Below, in pieces: positions 25,283 to 35,143 of a stretch of 64,000 nt of DNA. Within the stretch, counting starts at the first letter, position 1, and each line of letters begins with the position of its first letter. The notes below the pieces were generated by a model, which saw only the letters and a program-made list of their open reading frames with translations, made no database searches and was not told the DNA's origin. The DNA lies in contig NZ_SSOD01000020.1 of the NCBI RefSeq assembly GCF_004801305.1, positions 1-64,000 on the forward strand, read 5' to 3'. A program made the translations under genes and the position numbers. The DNA comes from Pseudothauera rhizosphaerae. Its GTDB lineage: Bacteria; Pseudomonadota; Gammaproteobacteria; Burkholderiales; Rhodocyclaceae.

Positions 25283-25720
25283 CTACCAGCGCCGCCGCAT
25301 GCAGCGGTGCGCGATGCCCGCTTCCATGAACACCTCGCCTTCCGGCGCGAAGCCGTGGCGGCGGTAGAACTCCAGCGCCTGCACCTGGGCGTGGAGCACC
25401 ACCTCGCGCAGCCCGCGCGAGCGCGCCTCGGCCACCAGCGCCTCCAGTACCCGCCCGCCGGTGCCGCAGCCGCGTGCGTGCGCCGCGACGGCCATGCGGC
25501 CGATGTGCCCGTCCGGCAGCAGACGCCCGGTGGCGATCACCGCGCCGGCGGCGTCCTGCGCCACCGCATGGCGGCTCAGCGGGTCGAATTCATCCAGTTC
25601 GAGCTCCGGCGGCACGCCCTGTTCGACCACGAACACCGCGGTGCGCAGCGGCATGACCAGTGCCTCGGCCCGGGGCCAGTCCAGGATGCGCAGCGTCTCG
25701 GCAATCCCTTGGACGGCCAT
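25283..25720 (-). CDS. GNAT-family N-acetyltransferase
   Basis: This 145-residue single GNAT domain has the acetyl-CoA binding motif in IGRMAVAAHARGCGTGGRVL (R-x-x-G-x-G/A) and the C-terminal FYRRHGFAPEGEVFMEAGI. The overall pattern (VFVVEQGVPPELELDEFDP, VIATGRLLPDG) matches the ElaA/YjcF-type subgroup whose substrates are unknown. It starts 3 bases after the end of the L,D-transpeptidase gene on the same strand, so it is likely the last gene of the tadA-ldt unit. Confidence 0.9.
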   Translation of the reverse strand: MAVQGIAETLRILDWPRAEALVMPLRTAVFVVEQGVPPELELDEFDPLSRHAVAQDAAGAVIATGRLLPDGHIGRMAVAAHARGCGTGGRVLEALVAEARSRGLREVVLHAQVQALEFYRRHGFAPEGEVFMEAGIAHRCMRRRW

Positions 25721-25723
25721 CGC

Positions 25724-26203
25724 TCAGTCTCCGATGTCCACCGCGGTGCCCGCGGGCACCAGGTCGAACAGTTCGATCACGTCCCGGTTGCGCATGCGGA
25801 TGCAGCCGTGGGAGCGCGGCACGCCCATGGGCTGGTCGTCGCCGGTGCCGTGGATGTAGATGTAGCGCCGCATGCTGTCCACGCCGCCGAGGCGGTTGCA
25901 CCCGGGCTCGCAGCCGGACAGCCACAGGATGCGCGACAGAATCCAGTCCCGTTGCGGCTGGACGGCGGCCAGTTCGGGGGTCCAGCATTCGCCGGTCGGA
26001 CGGCGGCCGCGGAACACCGTGCCGACGGGTGCACCGGCGCCGAGGCGGGCGCGCACCACGTGGCGGCCGCGCGGCGTGCACCCGCTGTCCTGCAGTTCGC
26101 CCGGGCCGTTGGCCGCGGTGGACACGGGATAGCGGCGGATGCAGGCGCCGTCCTCGCCGAACAGCGCCAGTTCCTGGCGGGCGAGGCTCACTTCGATGCG
26201 CAC
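25724..26203 (-). CDS. L,D-transpeptidase (YkuD domain)
   Basis: The likely start is GTG 26203 (VRIEVSLARQELALF), 11 bases after the tadA stop, giving 159 residues. The YkuD catalytic motif is complete: the His in YIYIHGTGDD and then PRSHGCIRMRN with the nucleophilic Cys. These enzymes form 3-3 peptidoglycan cross-links or attach proteins to the wall. The odd point is the absence of any signal peptide or membrane anchor in this frame. The protein starts directly with the catalytic domain, so export is unexplained or the start is misjudged. Confidence 0.85.
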   Translation of the reverse strand: MRIEVSLARQELALFGEDGACIRRYPVSTAANGPGELQDSGCTPRGRHVVRARLGAGAPVGTVFRGRRPTGECWTPELAAVQPQRDWILSRILWLSGCEPGCNRLGGVDSMRRYIYIHGTGDDQPMGVPRSHGCIRMRNRDVIELFDLVPAGTAVDIGD

Positions 26204-26214
26204 GGCGGCCGTCC

Positions 26215-26814
<600 letters not shown>

Positions 26815-26827
26815 CTATCCATCGACC

Positions 26828-28645
26828 ATGGATGACTCCGCCTCCACCCGCGGCCAGCATGAAGGGCGCAGCCTCGCGCCCTTCCTCCGCGGCCTGCTGT
26901 GCTATGTCGTCACGGCAATAGGATGGAGCATCCTTGCGGGCCCGCTGGCCGCGGCCACGGGCCTGCAGCAATCGGCCCATTACGTCTGGCTGTGGGGTTT
27001 CGTCCTCCTCGCCCCGCTGATGGCCTGCATCGTCGCCGGTCCGTGCCGCTTCGCGGGTTCCGGCGCAGCCCCCGCGGCCGAACCGGAAACCGACACCCTG
27101 CGGCGCCTGGAAACGGAATCCTCGCGCTACCAGACGCTGGTCGAGAACCTGCCGGTGGGCATCTTCCACTACGACCGCGAGTTGCGCATCACCGAACTCA
27201 ACCGCCGCTTCGCCGAAATCCTGCACGTGCCGCGGCGGGCGCTCCATCGCCTGGACATGACCACGCTGCGCGACCAGCGCATCCTGGAACCCCTGCGCGC
27301 CGCGCTGGCCGGCAGGCCCGCGCGCTACGAAGGCGAGTACGCGGCCACCCTCTCGGGGCGCCAGCTCCGCGTCACGCTGCGCGCCACGCCGGTGTTCGAC
27401 GCCGACGGCCGGGTGACGGGCGGCGTGGGCATCGTCGAGGACGTCTCGGCCCAGCACGAGGCCGAGAGCATGCTGCAGGAAGGCGAAACCCGCTACGCGC
27501 TGGCCATGCGCGGCACCAACGAAGGGTTGTGGGACTGGAATCCCCAAAGCCGTTCCCTGTTCCTCTCCAGCCGCCTGCTGAGCATCCTCGGCGCGGAAGG
27601 CGATCACCTGCGCACCACCAGCGACGAATGGCTGAAGCTGATCCACGTGCAGGACCGCGCCCATTTCCAGACCGCGCTGATCGCCCACCTCAAGGGGCAG
27701 ACGCCCCATTTCGAGTGCGAATACCGCCTCCTCGACCGCAGCGGGGAGTTCCGCTGGGTGCTCGCGCGCGGGATCGCCCAGCGCGACGGGAACGGCATCG
27801 CCTACCGCATGGTCGGCTCCATCGGCGACATCACCGAACGCAAGCGCGCCGAAGCGGGCATGCGCGATCTCAACCGCGAACTCGAGTCCCGCGTCGCCGA
27901 ACGCACCGCCCAGTTGAGCGCGGCGATGAAGGAGCTGGAAGCCTTCAGCTACTCCGTGTCCCACGACCTGCGCGCGCCGCTGCGCGCCATCGACGGCTAC
28001 AGCGCGATCCTCGCCACCGACTACGACGCGGCCTTCGACGACGAAGCGCGCCAGCTCTTCCAGCGCATGCGCGCCGCGGTGCAGCGCATGGGCATGTTGA
28101 TCGACGATCTGCTCGACCTGGCGCGCGTGTCGCGGCAGAGCATCGCCTGCCAGCCGGTGAACCTGTCCAGCCTGGTCGCCGAAATCGCCGCCGACCTGCA
28201 ACGCGACGAGCCGCAGCGCAAGGTGAGCGTGGAGATCGAACCCGGCCTGCACACCCATGCCGACCCCAGCCTGCTGCGCATCGCGCTGGAGAACCTGGTC
28301 GGCAACGCGTGGAAATTCACCGCCCGGCGCGACGACGCCGCGATCCGCTTCACCCGCAACGCCGGCGACGGCGGCGAGGACGTGTTCTGCATCGAGGACA
28401 ACGGCGCCGGCTTCGACATGCGCTACGCCGACAAGCTCTTCGGCGCCTTCCAGCGCCTGCACCACGAACGCGACTTCCAGGGCACCGGCATCGGGCTGGC
28501 CACCGTGGCCCGCATCGTGCAGCGCCACGGGGGCCGGATCTGGGCCCACGGCGAACCGGGCAAGGGCGCGCGCTTCTGCTTCACCCTCGGCAACGCCGCC
28601 GCCGAAGCCGCCGCGCCAGCCGGCGAAGCCCGCCGCCGGGCCTGA
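26828..28645 (+). CDS. Membrane PAS-domain sensor histidine kinase
   Basis: This 605-residue protein has two N-terminal membrane segments (about 20-40 and 53-73), a PAS domain about 100-215 (LPVGIFHYDRELRITELNRR), and a second PAS/PAC about 225-350 ending in IGDITERKRAE. A coiled-coil linker leads to HisKA with the phospho-acceptor His379 in SYSVSHDLRAPLRAI. The HATPase has its N box (NLVGNAWKFT), G1 (DNGAGFD) and G2 (GTGIGLA). The core resembles phytochrome-type kinases but lacks the chromophore domains. There is no response regulator next door, so it is an orphan kinase. The M48 protease gene follows after 22 bases. Confidence 0.92.
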   Translation: MDDSASTRGQHEGRSLAPFLRGLLCYVVTAIGWSILAGPLAAATGLQQSAHYVWLWGFVLLAPLMACIVAGPCRFAGSGAAPAAEPETDTLRRLETESSRYQTLVENLPVGIFHYDRELRITELNRRFAEILHVPRRALHRLDMTTLRDQRILEPLRAALAGRPARYEGEYAATLSGRQLRVTLRATPVFDADGRVTGGVGIVEDVSAQHEAESMLQEGETRYALAMRGTNEGLWDWNPQSRSLFLSSRLLSILGAEGDHLRTTSDEWLKLIHVQDRAHFQTALIAHLKGQTPHFECEYRLLDRSGEFRWVLARGIAQRDGNGIAYRMVGSIGDITERKRAEAGMRDLNRELESRVAERTAQLSAAMKELEAFSYSVSHDLRAPLRAIDGYSAILATDYDAAFDDEARQLFQRMRAAVQRMGMLIDDLLDLARVSRQSIACQPVNLSSLVAEIAADLQRDEPQRKVSVEIEPGLHTHADPSLLRIALENLVGNAWKFTARRDDAAIRFTRNAGDGGEDVFCIEDNGAGFDMRYADKLFGAFQRLHHERDFQGTGIGLATVARIVQRHGGRIWAHGEPGKGARFCFTLGNAAAEAAAPAGEARRRA

Positions 28646-28667
28646 CCGGCGCCCGCCGGGACGCGCG

Positions 28668-29612
28668 ATGAACGGCACCATCGCCAACCGCCACGCCGTG
28701 GCGAACCTAATGCAGACCGTGCTGCTGGTCGGCGTGCTGCTGGCCCTGTCCGGGCTGGCGGGCTACCTGCTGTTCGGCCGCGCCGGGCTGTGGGGCGCCC
28801 TCGGTTCCGGCCTGCTCGCGCTGATCCTCGAACCGGCCGCCGCCTCGCGCATGACGCTCGCCCTGTACGGCGCCCGCCCCTTGGGCCGGCACGAGGCCCC
28901 CGAGCTGTGGCGCATGCTCGCCACGCTGGCCGACCGTGCCGGCCTGCCCGCCGTGCCCGTTCCCCACTACGTGCCCAGCCCGCTGGTCAATGCCTTCGCG
29001 GTCGGCCGCCGGCAATCCTCCGCCATCGCCGTCACCGACGGCCTGCTGCGCACCCTGGACGCGCGCGAGGTGTTCGGCGTGCTGGCCCACGAAACCGCCC
29101 ACATCGCCCACGGCGACCTGCGCGTGATGGGGCTGGCGGACTTCGTCAGCCGCATGACCGCCCTCCTCGCCCTGAGCGGGCAGATCGGCCTGCTGCTGTC
29201 GCTGCCGGCGCTGCTGCTGGGCGAGGCGGCGGTGAACTGGCCAGCCCTGCTGCTGCTCGCCTTCTCGCCCCAACTCGCCCTGCTCGCCCAACTGGGCCTG
29301 TCCCGCGTGCGCGAGTTCGACGCCGACCGGGCCGCGGCGGAACTCACCGGCGACCCGGAATCGCTCGCCCGCGCCCTCGTCCATATCGAGCGGGTGAGCC
29401 GCTCCTGGCGCGCCTGGCTGATGCCCGGCTGGGGCAACCCGGAACCGTCCTGGCTGCGCACCCACCCCGCCACCGGGGAGCGCATCGGCCGCCTGCGCGA
29501 AATGGCCCTGCAGGCCGCCCCCGCGGCCTGGCCCGGCACCGCCCTCTCCGGCCCCCATGGTGCAGCCGTGCCGCCCCGTCCGCGCTGGTGGCCGGGCGGG
29601 CTGTGGCGCTAG
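28668..29612 (+). CDS. M48-family membrane zinc metalloprotease (HtpX-like)
   Basis: ATG 28668 gives 314 residues. Two hydrophobic segments at the N-terminus (MQTVLLVGVLLALSGLAGYL and the following LGSGLLALILEP) precede the protease domain with the zinc motif HETAH (VLAHETAHIAHGD). Two further hydrophobic segments follow, then the third zinc ligand Glu in REFDADRAAAEL. This is the HtpX/Ste24 layout for quality control of inner-membrane proteins. It is shorter than or diverged from standard HtpX, so it is called only to family level. Spacing suggests co-transcription with the upstream kinase. Confidence 0.9.
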   Translation: MNGTIANRHAVANLMQTVLLVGVLLALSGLAGYLLFGRAGLWGALGSGLLALILEPAAASRMTLALYGARPLGRHEAPELWRMLATLADRAGLPAVPVPHYVPSPLVNAFAVGRRQSSAIAVTDGLLRTLDAREVFGVLAHETAHIAHGDLRVMGLADFVSRMTALLALSGQIGLLLSLPALLLGEAAVNWPALLLLAFSPQLALLAQLGLSRVREFDADRAAAELTGDPESLARALVHIERVSRSWRAWLMPGWGNPEPSWLRTHPATGERIGRLREMALQAAPAAWPGTALSGPHGAAVPPRPRWWPGGLWR

Positions 29613-29704
29613 GGTCTCGCAATCCGGCACAATCGCCGGTTCATGTCGATTGCTGAAGGACTACGGATGAGCCCACGTCGGCTGCACCTGCCGGGGAGCC
29701 TGGA

Positions 29705-30949
29705 TTGAGCGTGCCGGGACGGCTGGAGGTGCTCCGGGAACGGGATTTCACGCTCTTCCTGAGCGCGAAGCTCCTGGTCACGCTGGCCGCAGAGATGGTC
29801 AGCGTCGCGGTCGGCATGCAGGTCTATGAACTGACCGGCGACCTGCTCGCCCTGGGGCTGGTCGGGCTGGCCCAGTTCCTGCCCTTCGTGGTGCTGATCC
29901 TGCCCGCCGGCCAGGTCGCCGATCGCAAGGAACGCAGCCGCATCATCGCCTTCTGCTTCGCGCTGCAGGGGCTGGCCTCGGCCGCGCTGCTGGGCATCAC
30001 GCTGGCGGACCTGCGTGCGGTCGGCCTGATCTACGCGGTGCTGGTGCTGCTCGGCTGCGCGCGGGCCTTCATGATGCCGGCCAGCCAGGCGGTGCTGATC
30101 AACCTGGTGTCCGCGCCGCGCTTCGCCCAGGCGGTGGCGCTGCATTCCTCGTCCTTCCACGTGGCGGTGATCGTCGGCCCGCTGCTGGGCGGCGTGGTGT
30201 ATCTGGGCGGTCCGCATGCGGTCTACGTCGCCTCGACCACGCTCTTCGCCTGCGCGGTGCTGCTGATGAGCCGCGTGCGCAGCGGCGTGCACCACTTCGA
30301 GACGCAGGAAGGCTCCCGCGGTGCCGGAGCGGTGTTCGAGGGCCTGCGCTTCGTGTTCTCCCGCCCGCTGGTGCTGGGGGCGGTGTCGCTCGATCTGTTC
30401 GCGGTATTGTTCGGCGGCGCGGTCGCCCTGCTGCCGGCCATGGCGCGGGACGTGCTGCAGGTGGACGCCGCCGGCCTGGGCCTGCTGCGCGCCGCACCCG
30501 CGGCGGGCGCGGCACTGGCCGCCGTGGCGCTGGTGTGGCGGCCGGTCCATCGCCACGTGGGGCGCTGGATGTTCGGCGGAGTGGCGGTGTTCGGCGCCTC
30601 GATGGCGCTGTTCGGCCTGTCGGCGAGCCTGCCCCTGTCGGTCGCGGCGCTGGCGTTGAGCGGCGCGGGCGACATGGTCAGCGTCTACGTGCGCCAGATC
30701 CTGGTCCAGCACGAGACGCCGGATGCGATCCGCGGGCGGGTCAGCGCGGTCAATGCGGTGTTCATCGGCGCCTCCAACCAGCTCGGCGATTTCGAGTCCG
30801 GCGTCGCCGCGCGCCTGCTCGGGCTGGTGCCCGCGGTGGTGTTCGGCGGTGCGGCCACGCTCGCGGTCGCCGGGGCGTGGATCAGGCTCTTTCCGGTGCT
30901 GGCGCGGATGGATCATTTCCCCCATCTGCGCCCGGCAGGCTCCCTATAA
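29705..30949 (+). CDS. MFS transporter (EntS-like, MFS_3 subgroup)
   Basis: This 414-residue protein has about 12 hydrophobic segments and the MFS loop motif GQVADRKERSRI between segments 2 and 3. FLSAKLLVTLAAEMVSVAVG and QVYELTGDLLALGLVGLAQF fit the EntS-type exporter subgroup. The second half contains ETPDAIRGRVSAVNAVFIGASNQLG, also typical. The start is uncertain: TTG 29705 has GGGGAGCC upstream, while GTG 29711 is an alternative. The substrate cannot be told from sequence, and no siderophore genes are nearby. Confidence 0.88.
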   Translation: MSVPGRLEVLRERDFTLFLSAKLLVTLAAEMVSVAVGMQVYELTGDLLALGLVGLAQFLPFVVLILPAGQVADRKERSRIIAFCFALQGLASAALLGITLADLRAVGLIYAVLVLLGCARAFMMPASQAVLINLVSAPRFAQAVALHSSSFHVAVIVGPLLGGVVYLGGPHAVYVASTTLFACAVLLMSRVRSGVHHFETQEGSRGAGAVFEGLRFVFSRPLVLGAVSLDLFAVLFGGAVALLPAMARDVLQVDAAGLGLLRAAPAAGAALAAVALVWRPVHRHVGRWMFGGVAVFGASMALFGLSASLPLSVAALALSGAGDMVSVYVRQILVQHETPDAIRGRVSAVNAVFIGASNQLGDFESGVAARLLGLVPAVVFGGAATLAVAGAWIRLFPVLARMDHFPHLRPAGSL

Positions 30950-30983
30950 TTCCGGCATTGTTTGAAGCGAGGCCCGATCCGCC

Positions 30984-33900
30984 ATGGCGTTCCACGCCGA
31001 CCTGCACGTGCACTCCAAGCATTCCCGCGCCACCAGCCGCGACCTGGACCTGGAGCATCTGGCCTGGTGGGCGGCGCGCAAGGGCATCGCGGTGGTGGCC
31101 ACCGGCGACTGCGTGCACCCGGCCTGGCTGGCGGAGATGAAGGACAAGCTGGTGCCCGACGGCAGCGGCCTGTTCGCCCTGCGGCCGGAGATCGAGGCCG
31201 AGGTGTGGCGGACCCTGCCGCCGAGTTGCCGGGCGCCGGTGCGCTTCATGCTCTCCACCGAGATTTCCACGATCTACAAGAAGGGCGAGCGCACGCGCAA
31301 GATCCACCACGTGGTCTACGCTCCCGACTTCGCCACCGCCGACCGCCTGGCGGCCAGCCTGGGGCGGATCGGCAACATCGCTTCCGACGGCCGGCCCATC
31401 CTCGGCCTGGATTCCCGCGACCTGCTGGAAACGGTGCTGGAATCCGGGCCGCACGCCTGCCTCGTGCCGGCGCACATCTGGACGCCATGGTTCGCCGCCC
31501 TCGGCTCCCAGTCCGGCTTCGATTCGATCCAGGAATGCTACGGCGACCTCGCCGGGCACATCTTCGCGGTGGAGACCGGGCTGTCGTCCGACCCGGAGAT
31601 GAACTGGCGGGTGTCCTCCCTGGACGGCTACCGGCTGGTCTCCAACTCCGACGCCCATTCGCCGGCCAAGCTCGGCCGCGAGGCGACGCGCTTTTCCTGC
31701 GCGCCGGACTATTACGCCATGCGCCGCGCGCTGGAAAGCGGCGACGGCTACGTGGGCACGGTGGAATTCTTCCCCGAGGAAGGCAAGTACCACATGGACG
31801 GCCACCGCGCCTGCGGCGTGCGGCTGGACCCGGTGGAGACCATCGCCCGCGGCGGCCTCTGCCCGGTATGCGGCAAGCCGGTGACCGTGGGCGTCGCGCA
31901 CCGCGTCGAGGCGCTGGCCGACCGTGACGTTGCGGTGCCACCGCCCACCGCCGGCACGGTGACCAGCCTGGTGCCGCTGCCCGAGATGCTGGCCGAAATC
32001 CTCGGCAGCGGCGTCGCCTCCCAGGGCGTGGCCCAGGCCTACGACCGCGTGTCGGCCGCGCTCGGGCCGGATTTCACCATCCTGTGCGAGACGCCCATCG
32101 ACGACGTCCGCCGCGCGCACCCGCTGCTCGGCGAGGCGGTCGAGCGGCTGCGCGCCGGCCGCGTGATCCGCCAGGCCGGGTACGACGGCGAATACGGCGT
32201 GATCCGCCTGTTCGAGGATGGCGAACTGGACCGCCTGACCCGCGGCGACCTGCTCTTCGACATGCCCCTGCCGCAGCGCCGGCGGACCGCAAGAACAGCG
32301 GCGCCCAAGGTCGACGAGACGCTGCCGGAAACGGCCGCCCCGCAGCCGGCAGCGCCCCTGCCTTCCGGCCGCGCCGGCATCCTCGCCGCGCTCGACGCCG
32401 ATCAGGCCGCAGCGGCCGCGGCGGTGGACGGCCCGCTGATCGTCGCCGCCGGCCCCGGCTCCGGCAAGACGCGCATGCTCACCCACCGCCTCGCCCACCT
32501 GATCCTGGAACGCGGCGAAGCGGCCGAGTCCTGCCTGGCGATCACCTTCAGCCGCCGCGCCGCCGGGGAGGTGCGCGAACGGCTCGCCGCGCTGCTGCCG
32601 GCGGACGCGGGGGAATGCGCGATCCACACCTTCCATTCCCTCGGGCTGGCCTTCCTGCACGCGGAGGGGGCGGCAGCCGGCCTGCCGGCGGATTTCCGCA
32701 TCGCCGACGAGCGCGAACGCGCTGCCGCCCTCGCCGCCGAACTCGATGTCGGCCAGGCCAAGGCCACCCGCCTGCTGAAGGCCGTCTCGCTGCTCAAGCG
32801 CACCGGCACGCCGCCCGCCGACGAGGAAAGCGCCGCCGCGCTGGCCGCCTGCCGCCGCCTCGGCCAGGCCGGCCACTGGGTGGATTTCGACGATCTGGTG
32901 GGCCTGCCGGTGGACATCCTGGAAAACGATCCCGCCGTCGCGGCACGCTGGCGCCGACGCTTCCGCCACCTCTGCGTGGATGAATTCCAGGACGTGGATG
33001 CGCGCCAGTACCGCCTGCTGCAACTGCTCGCGCCGTCCGCCGCCAGCGTCTGCGCCATCGGCGACCCCAATCAGGCGATCTACGCCTTCCGCGGCGCCGA
33101 CGCCACCCTGTTCGCCCGTTTCGGCGAGGATTTCCCGGGCGCCCGCACGCTGCGCCTGGGGCGCAACTACCGCTCCACCGGCAGCATCGTCGGCGCCGCA
33201 GCCCAGGTCATCGGCAGCGGCACGCCGGACGACCCCATCCGGCCGATGGGCGAACCGCTCACCCTGTACGCCGCCCTCGACGAGCGCGCGGAAGCGGATT
33301 TCGTCGCCGCCACGATGGAGAGCCTGCTCGGCGGCCACGACATGCTCGCCGCCCACCGCAAGGGCGCGGGAGGACGGGAAGAGCGCCCGCTCGGCTTCGC
33401 CGATTTCGCCGTGCTCTACCGCACCGACGCCCAGGCCAACCCGCTGCGCGAAACCCTGGACCGGGCGGGCATCCCGTACAAGAAAAGCTCGCCCGCACCC
33501 ATCGCCGGCCACGCCATGGTGGAAGCCCTGCTCGACGCCCTGGCGCAGCAGGGCATCGAACAGCAGGCCGCCCCCCTGCCCGACCGCATCACGGCCGCGG
33601 CCGAACGGCTGCGCCCGGAACAGGACGCCGCCGGCCAGGCCACCCTGGCCGAGGCCTTCCGCTGGCTCGCCGCGCTGGCCGCCGATGCGGACGAAACCCG
33701 GTTGCGCGAGCGGGTCGCCCTGTCCACCGAGGCCGATTTCTGGGACGCCCGCGCCGACCGCGTGTCCCTGCTCACCCTGCACGCCGCCAAGGGGCTGGAG
33801 TTCGCGGTGGTGTTCGTGGTCGGCGTCGAGGACGGGCTGATGCCCTTTTCCTGGGGCGCGGCGGACGCGGAAACCTCCACCGCCGATGCGGCCGAGGAAC

Positions 33901-34100
33901 GCCGCCTGTTCTACGTCGCCCTGACCCGCGCCAAGGACCGGCTCTTCCTCACCCGCACCCGCGAACGCGCCTGGCGCGGCCAGCGCCGCACCCTGCCGCC
34001 CTCGCCCTTCCTGGACGACATCGCACCGGAACTGCTGCGCGCGCAGGAGGCGCCGCCGCGCCCGGCACGCGCCGCGCAGCAGCAGTTCAACCTGTTCTGA
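30984..34100 (+). CDS. Endonuclease Q-like PHP nuclease fused to UvrD-type helicase, 1,038 aa
   Basis: Residues 1 to about 420 match the EndoQ/TIGR00375 family: PHP metal motifs DLHVHSKHSRATS, GDCVHP, STEIS, VPAHIWTPW and SNSDAHSP, then a zinc-binding region CGVRLDPVET and CPVCGKPVTVGVAHRVEALA. EndoQ cuts 5' to deaminated bases and abasic sites. From about residue 470 a complete SF1A helicase follows: GPGSGKT, ITFSRRAAGEVRERL, CVDEFQDVD, GDPNQAIYAFRGAD, LGRNYRST, LTLHAAKGLEFAVVF and FYVALTRAKDRLFL. The join (about 425-465) is Pro/Ala-rich. The fusion implies lesion nicking coupled to strand unwinding in DNA repair. TATAAT at 30945-30950 may give it its own promoter. Confidence 0.9.
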   Translation: MAFHADLHVHSKHSRATSRDLDLEHLAWWAARKGIAVVATGDCVHPAWLAEMKDKLVPDGSGLFALRPEIEAEVWRTLPPSCRAPVRFMLSTEISTIYKKGERTRKIHHVVYAPDFATADRLAASLGRIGNIASDGRPILGLDSRDLLETVLESGPHACLVPAHIWTPWFAALGSQSGFDSIQECYGDLAGHIFAVETGLSSDPEMNWRVSSLDGYRLVSNSDAHSPAKLGREATRFSCAPDYYAMRRALESGDGYVGTVEFFPEEGKYHMDGHRACGVRLDPVETIARGGLCPVCGKPVTVGVAHRVEALADRDVAVPPPTAGTVTSLVPLPEMLAEILGSGVASQGVAQAYDRVSAALGPDFTILCETPIDDVRRAHPLLGEAVERLRAGRVIRQAGYDGEYGVIRLFEDGELDRLTRGDLLFDMPLPQRRRTARTAAPKVDETLPETAAPQPAAPLPSGRAGILAALDADQAAAAAAVDGPLIVAAGPGSGKTRMLTHRLAHLILERGEAAESCLAITFSRRAAGEVRERLAALLPADAGECAIHTFHSLGLAFLHAEGAAAGLPADFRIADERERAAALAAELDVGQAKATRLLKAVSLLKRTGTPPADEESAAALAACRRLGQAGHWVDFDDLVGLPVDILENDPAVAARWRRRFRHLCVDEFQDVDARQYRLLQLLAPSAASVCAIGDPNQAIYAFRGADATLFARFGEDFPGARTLRLGRNYRSTGSIVGAAAQVIGSGTPDDPIRPMGEPLTLYAALDERAEADFVAATMESLLGGHDMLAAHRKGAGGREERPLGFADFAVLYRTDAQANPLRETLDRAGIPYKKSSPAPIAGHAMVEALLDALAQQGIEQQAAPLPDRITAAAERLRPEQDAAGQATLAEAFRWLAALAADADETRLRERVALSTEADFWDARADRVSLLTLHAAKGLEFAVVFVVGVEDGLMPFSWGAADAETSTADAAEERRLFYVALTRAKDRLFLTRTRERAWRGQRRTLPPSPFLDDIAPELLRAQEAPPRPARAAQQQFNLF

Positions 34101-34154
34101 AACCGGCCGCAGCGTACGGAAACCGGCGCCTGGTTCATCCGGCCGGCGCCGGCC

Positions 34155-35027
34155 TCATGCCCCGGCCTTTCCCGCGAAACGGCCGGCCTCCCGGCCGAAG
34201 CGCTCCGCCAGCCAGTCCGCTGCGGCGGCGACTCGGGCCTGGGAACGGGCGTCCGGGTGGATGAGCATCCACAGTTCGCGGCTCAGGACCGGGTCGGGGC
34301 CGGACAAACGGGCCAGGCCGGGATCGGGATCGGCCAGAAAGCAGGGCAGCAGGCCCTGGCCCGTGCCGTCGGCCACGGCTCTGGCCAGGCCATGGGCGCT
34401 GTTGGAGCGCAGGCGGATACGGCCGGTGCCGAGCATGGACTGCAGATGGCGCATCTCCGGCGTGTGGGCCAGATCCTCGTTGTACGCCACCCAGTCGCCG
34501 GCCCGCGCCTGCAGATCGCCCCGCGCAGCACCGTAGAGGGCGAAGCCCACGTCCGCCAGCTTGCGGATGAGAAAATCGCCGCTGGCGGGACGGGCCAGGC
34601 GGATGGCGATGTCGGCCTCCCGGCGGGCCACGTTGAGGTTGTCGTTGCTGGCGACGAGATCCACGCACAGTTCCGGGTAACGAGCGTAGAGGTCCGGCAG
34701 CCGGGGCACCAGCCATTCGCCGGCGATGGCGCTCACGGCGGTGATCCGCACCACGCCGCCTACCGTGGCGGCACCGGCTTCGGCCAGGCGCGTTATCCCG
34801 GCCACGTCCTCCTCGATCCGGCCGGCCCGCTCCAGCACCTGGACGCCGACGGGGGTTGGGCGCCACCGGCCATCCCTGCGCTCGAAGAGGGGGGTGCCCA
34901 GGCTCTCGTCCAGTGCCCGCAGGCGGCGGGCAACGGTGGTCTGGTCCACCCCGAGCCGGCGTGCGGCGGCGGACAGGGATGCTTCCCGGCCGAGGGCGAC
35001 GAGAAAGCGCAGATCGTCCCAGTTCAC
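34155..35027 (-). CDS. LysR-family transcriptional regulator
   Basis: GTG 35027 is preferred because GGGGGAG lies just upstream and VNWDDLRFLVALGREASLSA is the usual LysR N-terminus; a longer frame opens at 35078. The winged HTH covers about 1-60 (SAAARRLGVDQTTVARRLRA), and the co-inducer domain follows (ADIAIRLARP, TGQGLLPCF). The 290-residue length is normal. It is divergent from the isochorismatase-like gene with a 116-bp gap, the typical arrangement for a LysR regulator and its target. The repeated TCTGCA units in the gap are a possible site. Confidence 0.92.
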   Translation of the reverse strand: MNWDDLRFLVALGREASLSAAARRLGVDQTTVARRLRALDESLGTPLFERRDGRWRPTPVGVQVLERAGRIEEDVAGITRLAEAGAATVGGVVRITAVSAIAGEWLVPRLPDLYARYPELCVDLVASNDNLNVARREADIAIRLARPASGDFLIRKLADVGFALYGAARGDLQARAGDWVAYNEDLAHTPEMRHLQSMLGTGRIRLRSNSAHGLARAVADGTGQGLLPCFLADPDPGLARLSGPDPVLSRELWMLIHPDARSQARVAAAADWLAERFGREAGRFAGKAGA

Positions 35028-35143
35028 GAGCTCCCCCAAGTCTGCAAATCTGCACGAGTGTAGGGCAGGAATGTCCATTTACGCAGGAACGGCCGGGCTA
35101 TAGCCTCATGGCGTCACGTCCTGACACCGGGAGGAAACCATCC

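Noticed and set aside
34141-34154. GGCCGGCGCCGGCC as a terminator between the helicase and LysR genes
   Set aside because: It is a perfect palindrome with no loop and no U-tract, and overlaps the LysR stop region; such strings are common in GC-rich DNA.
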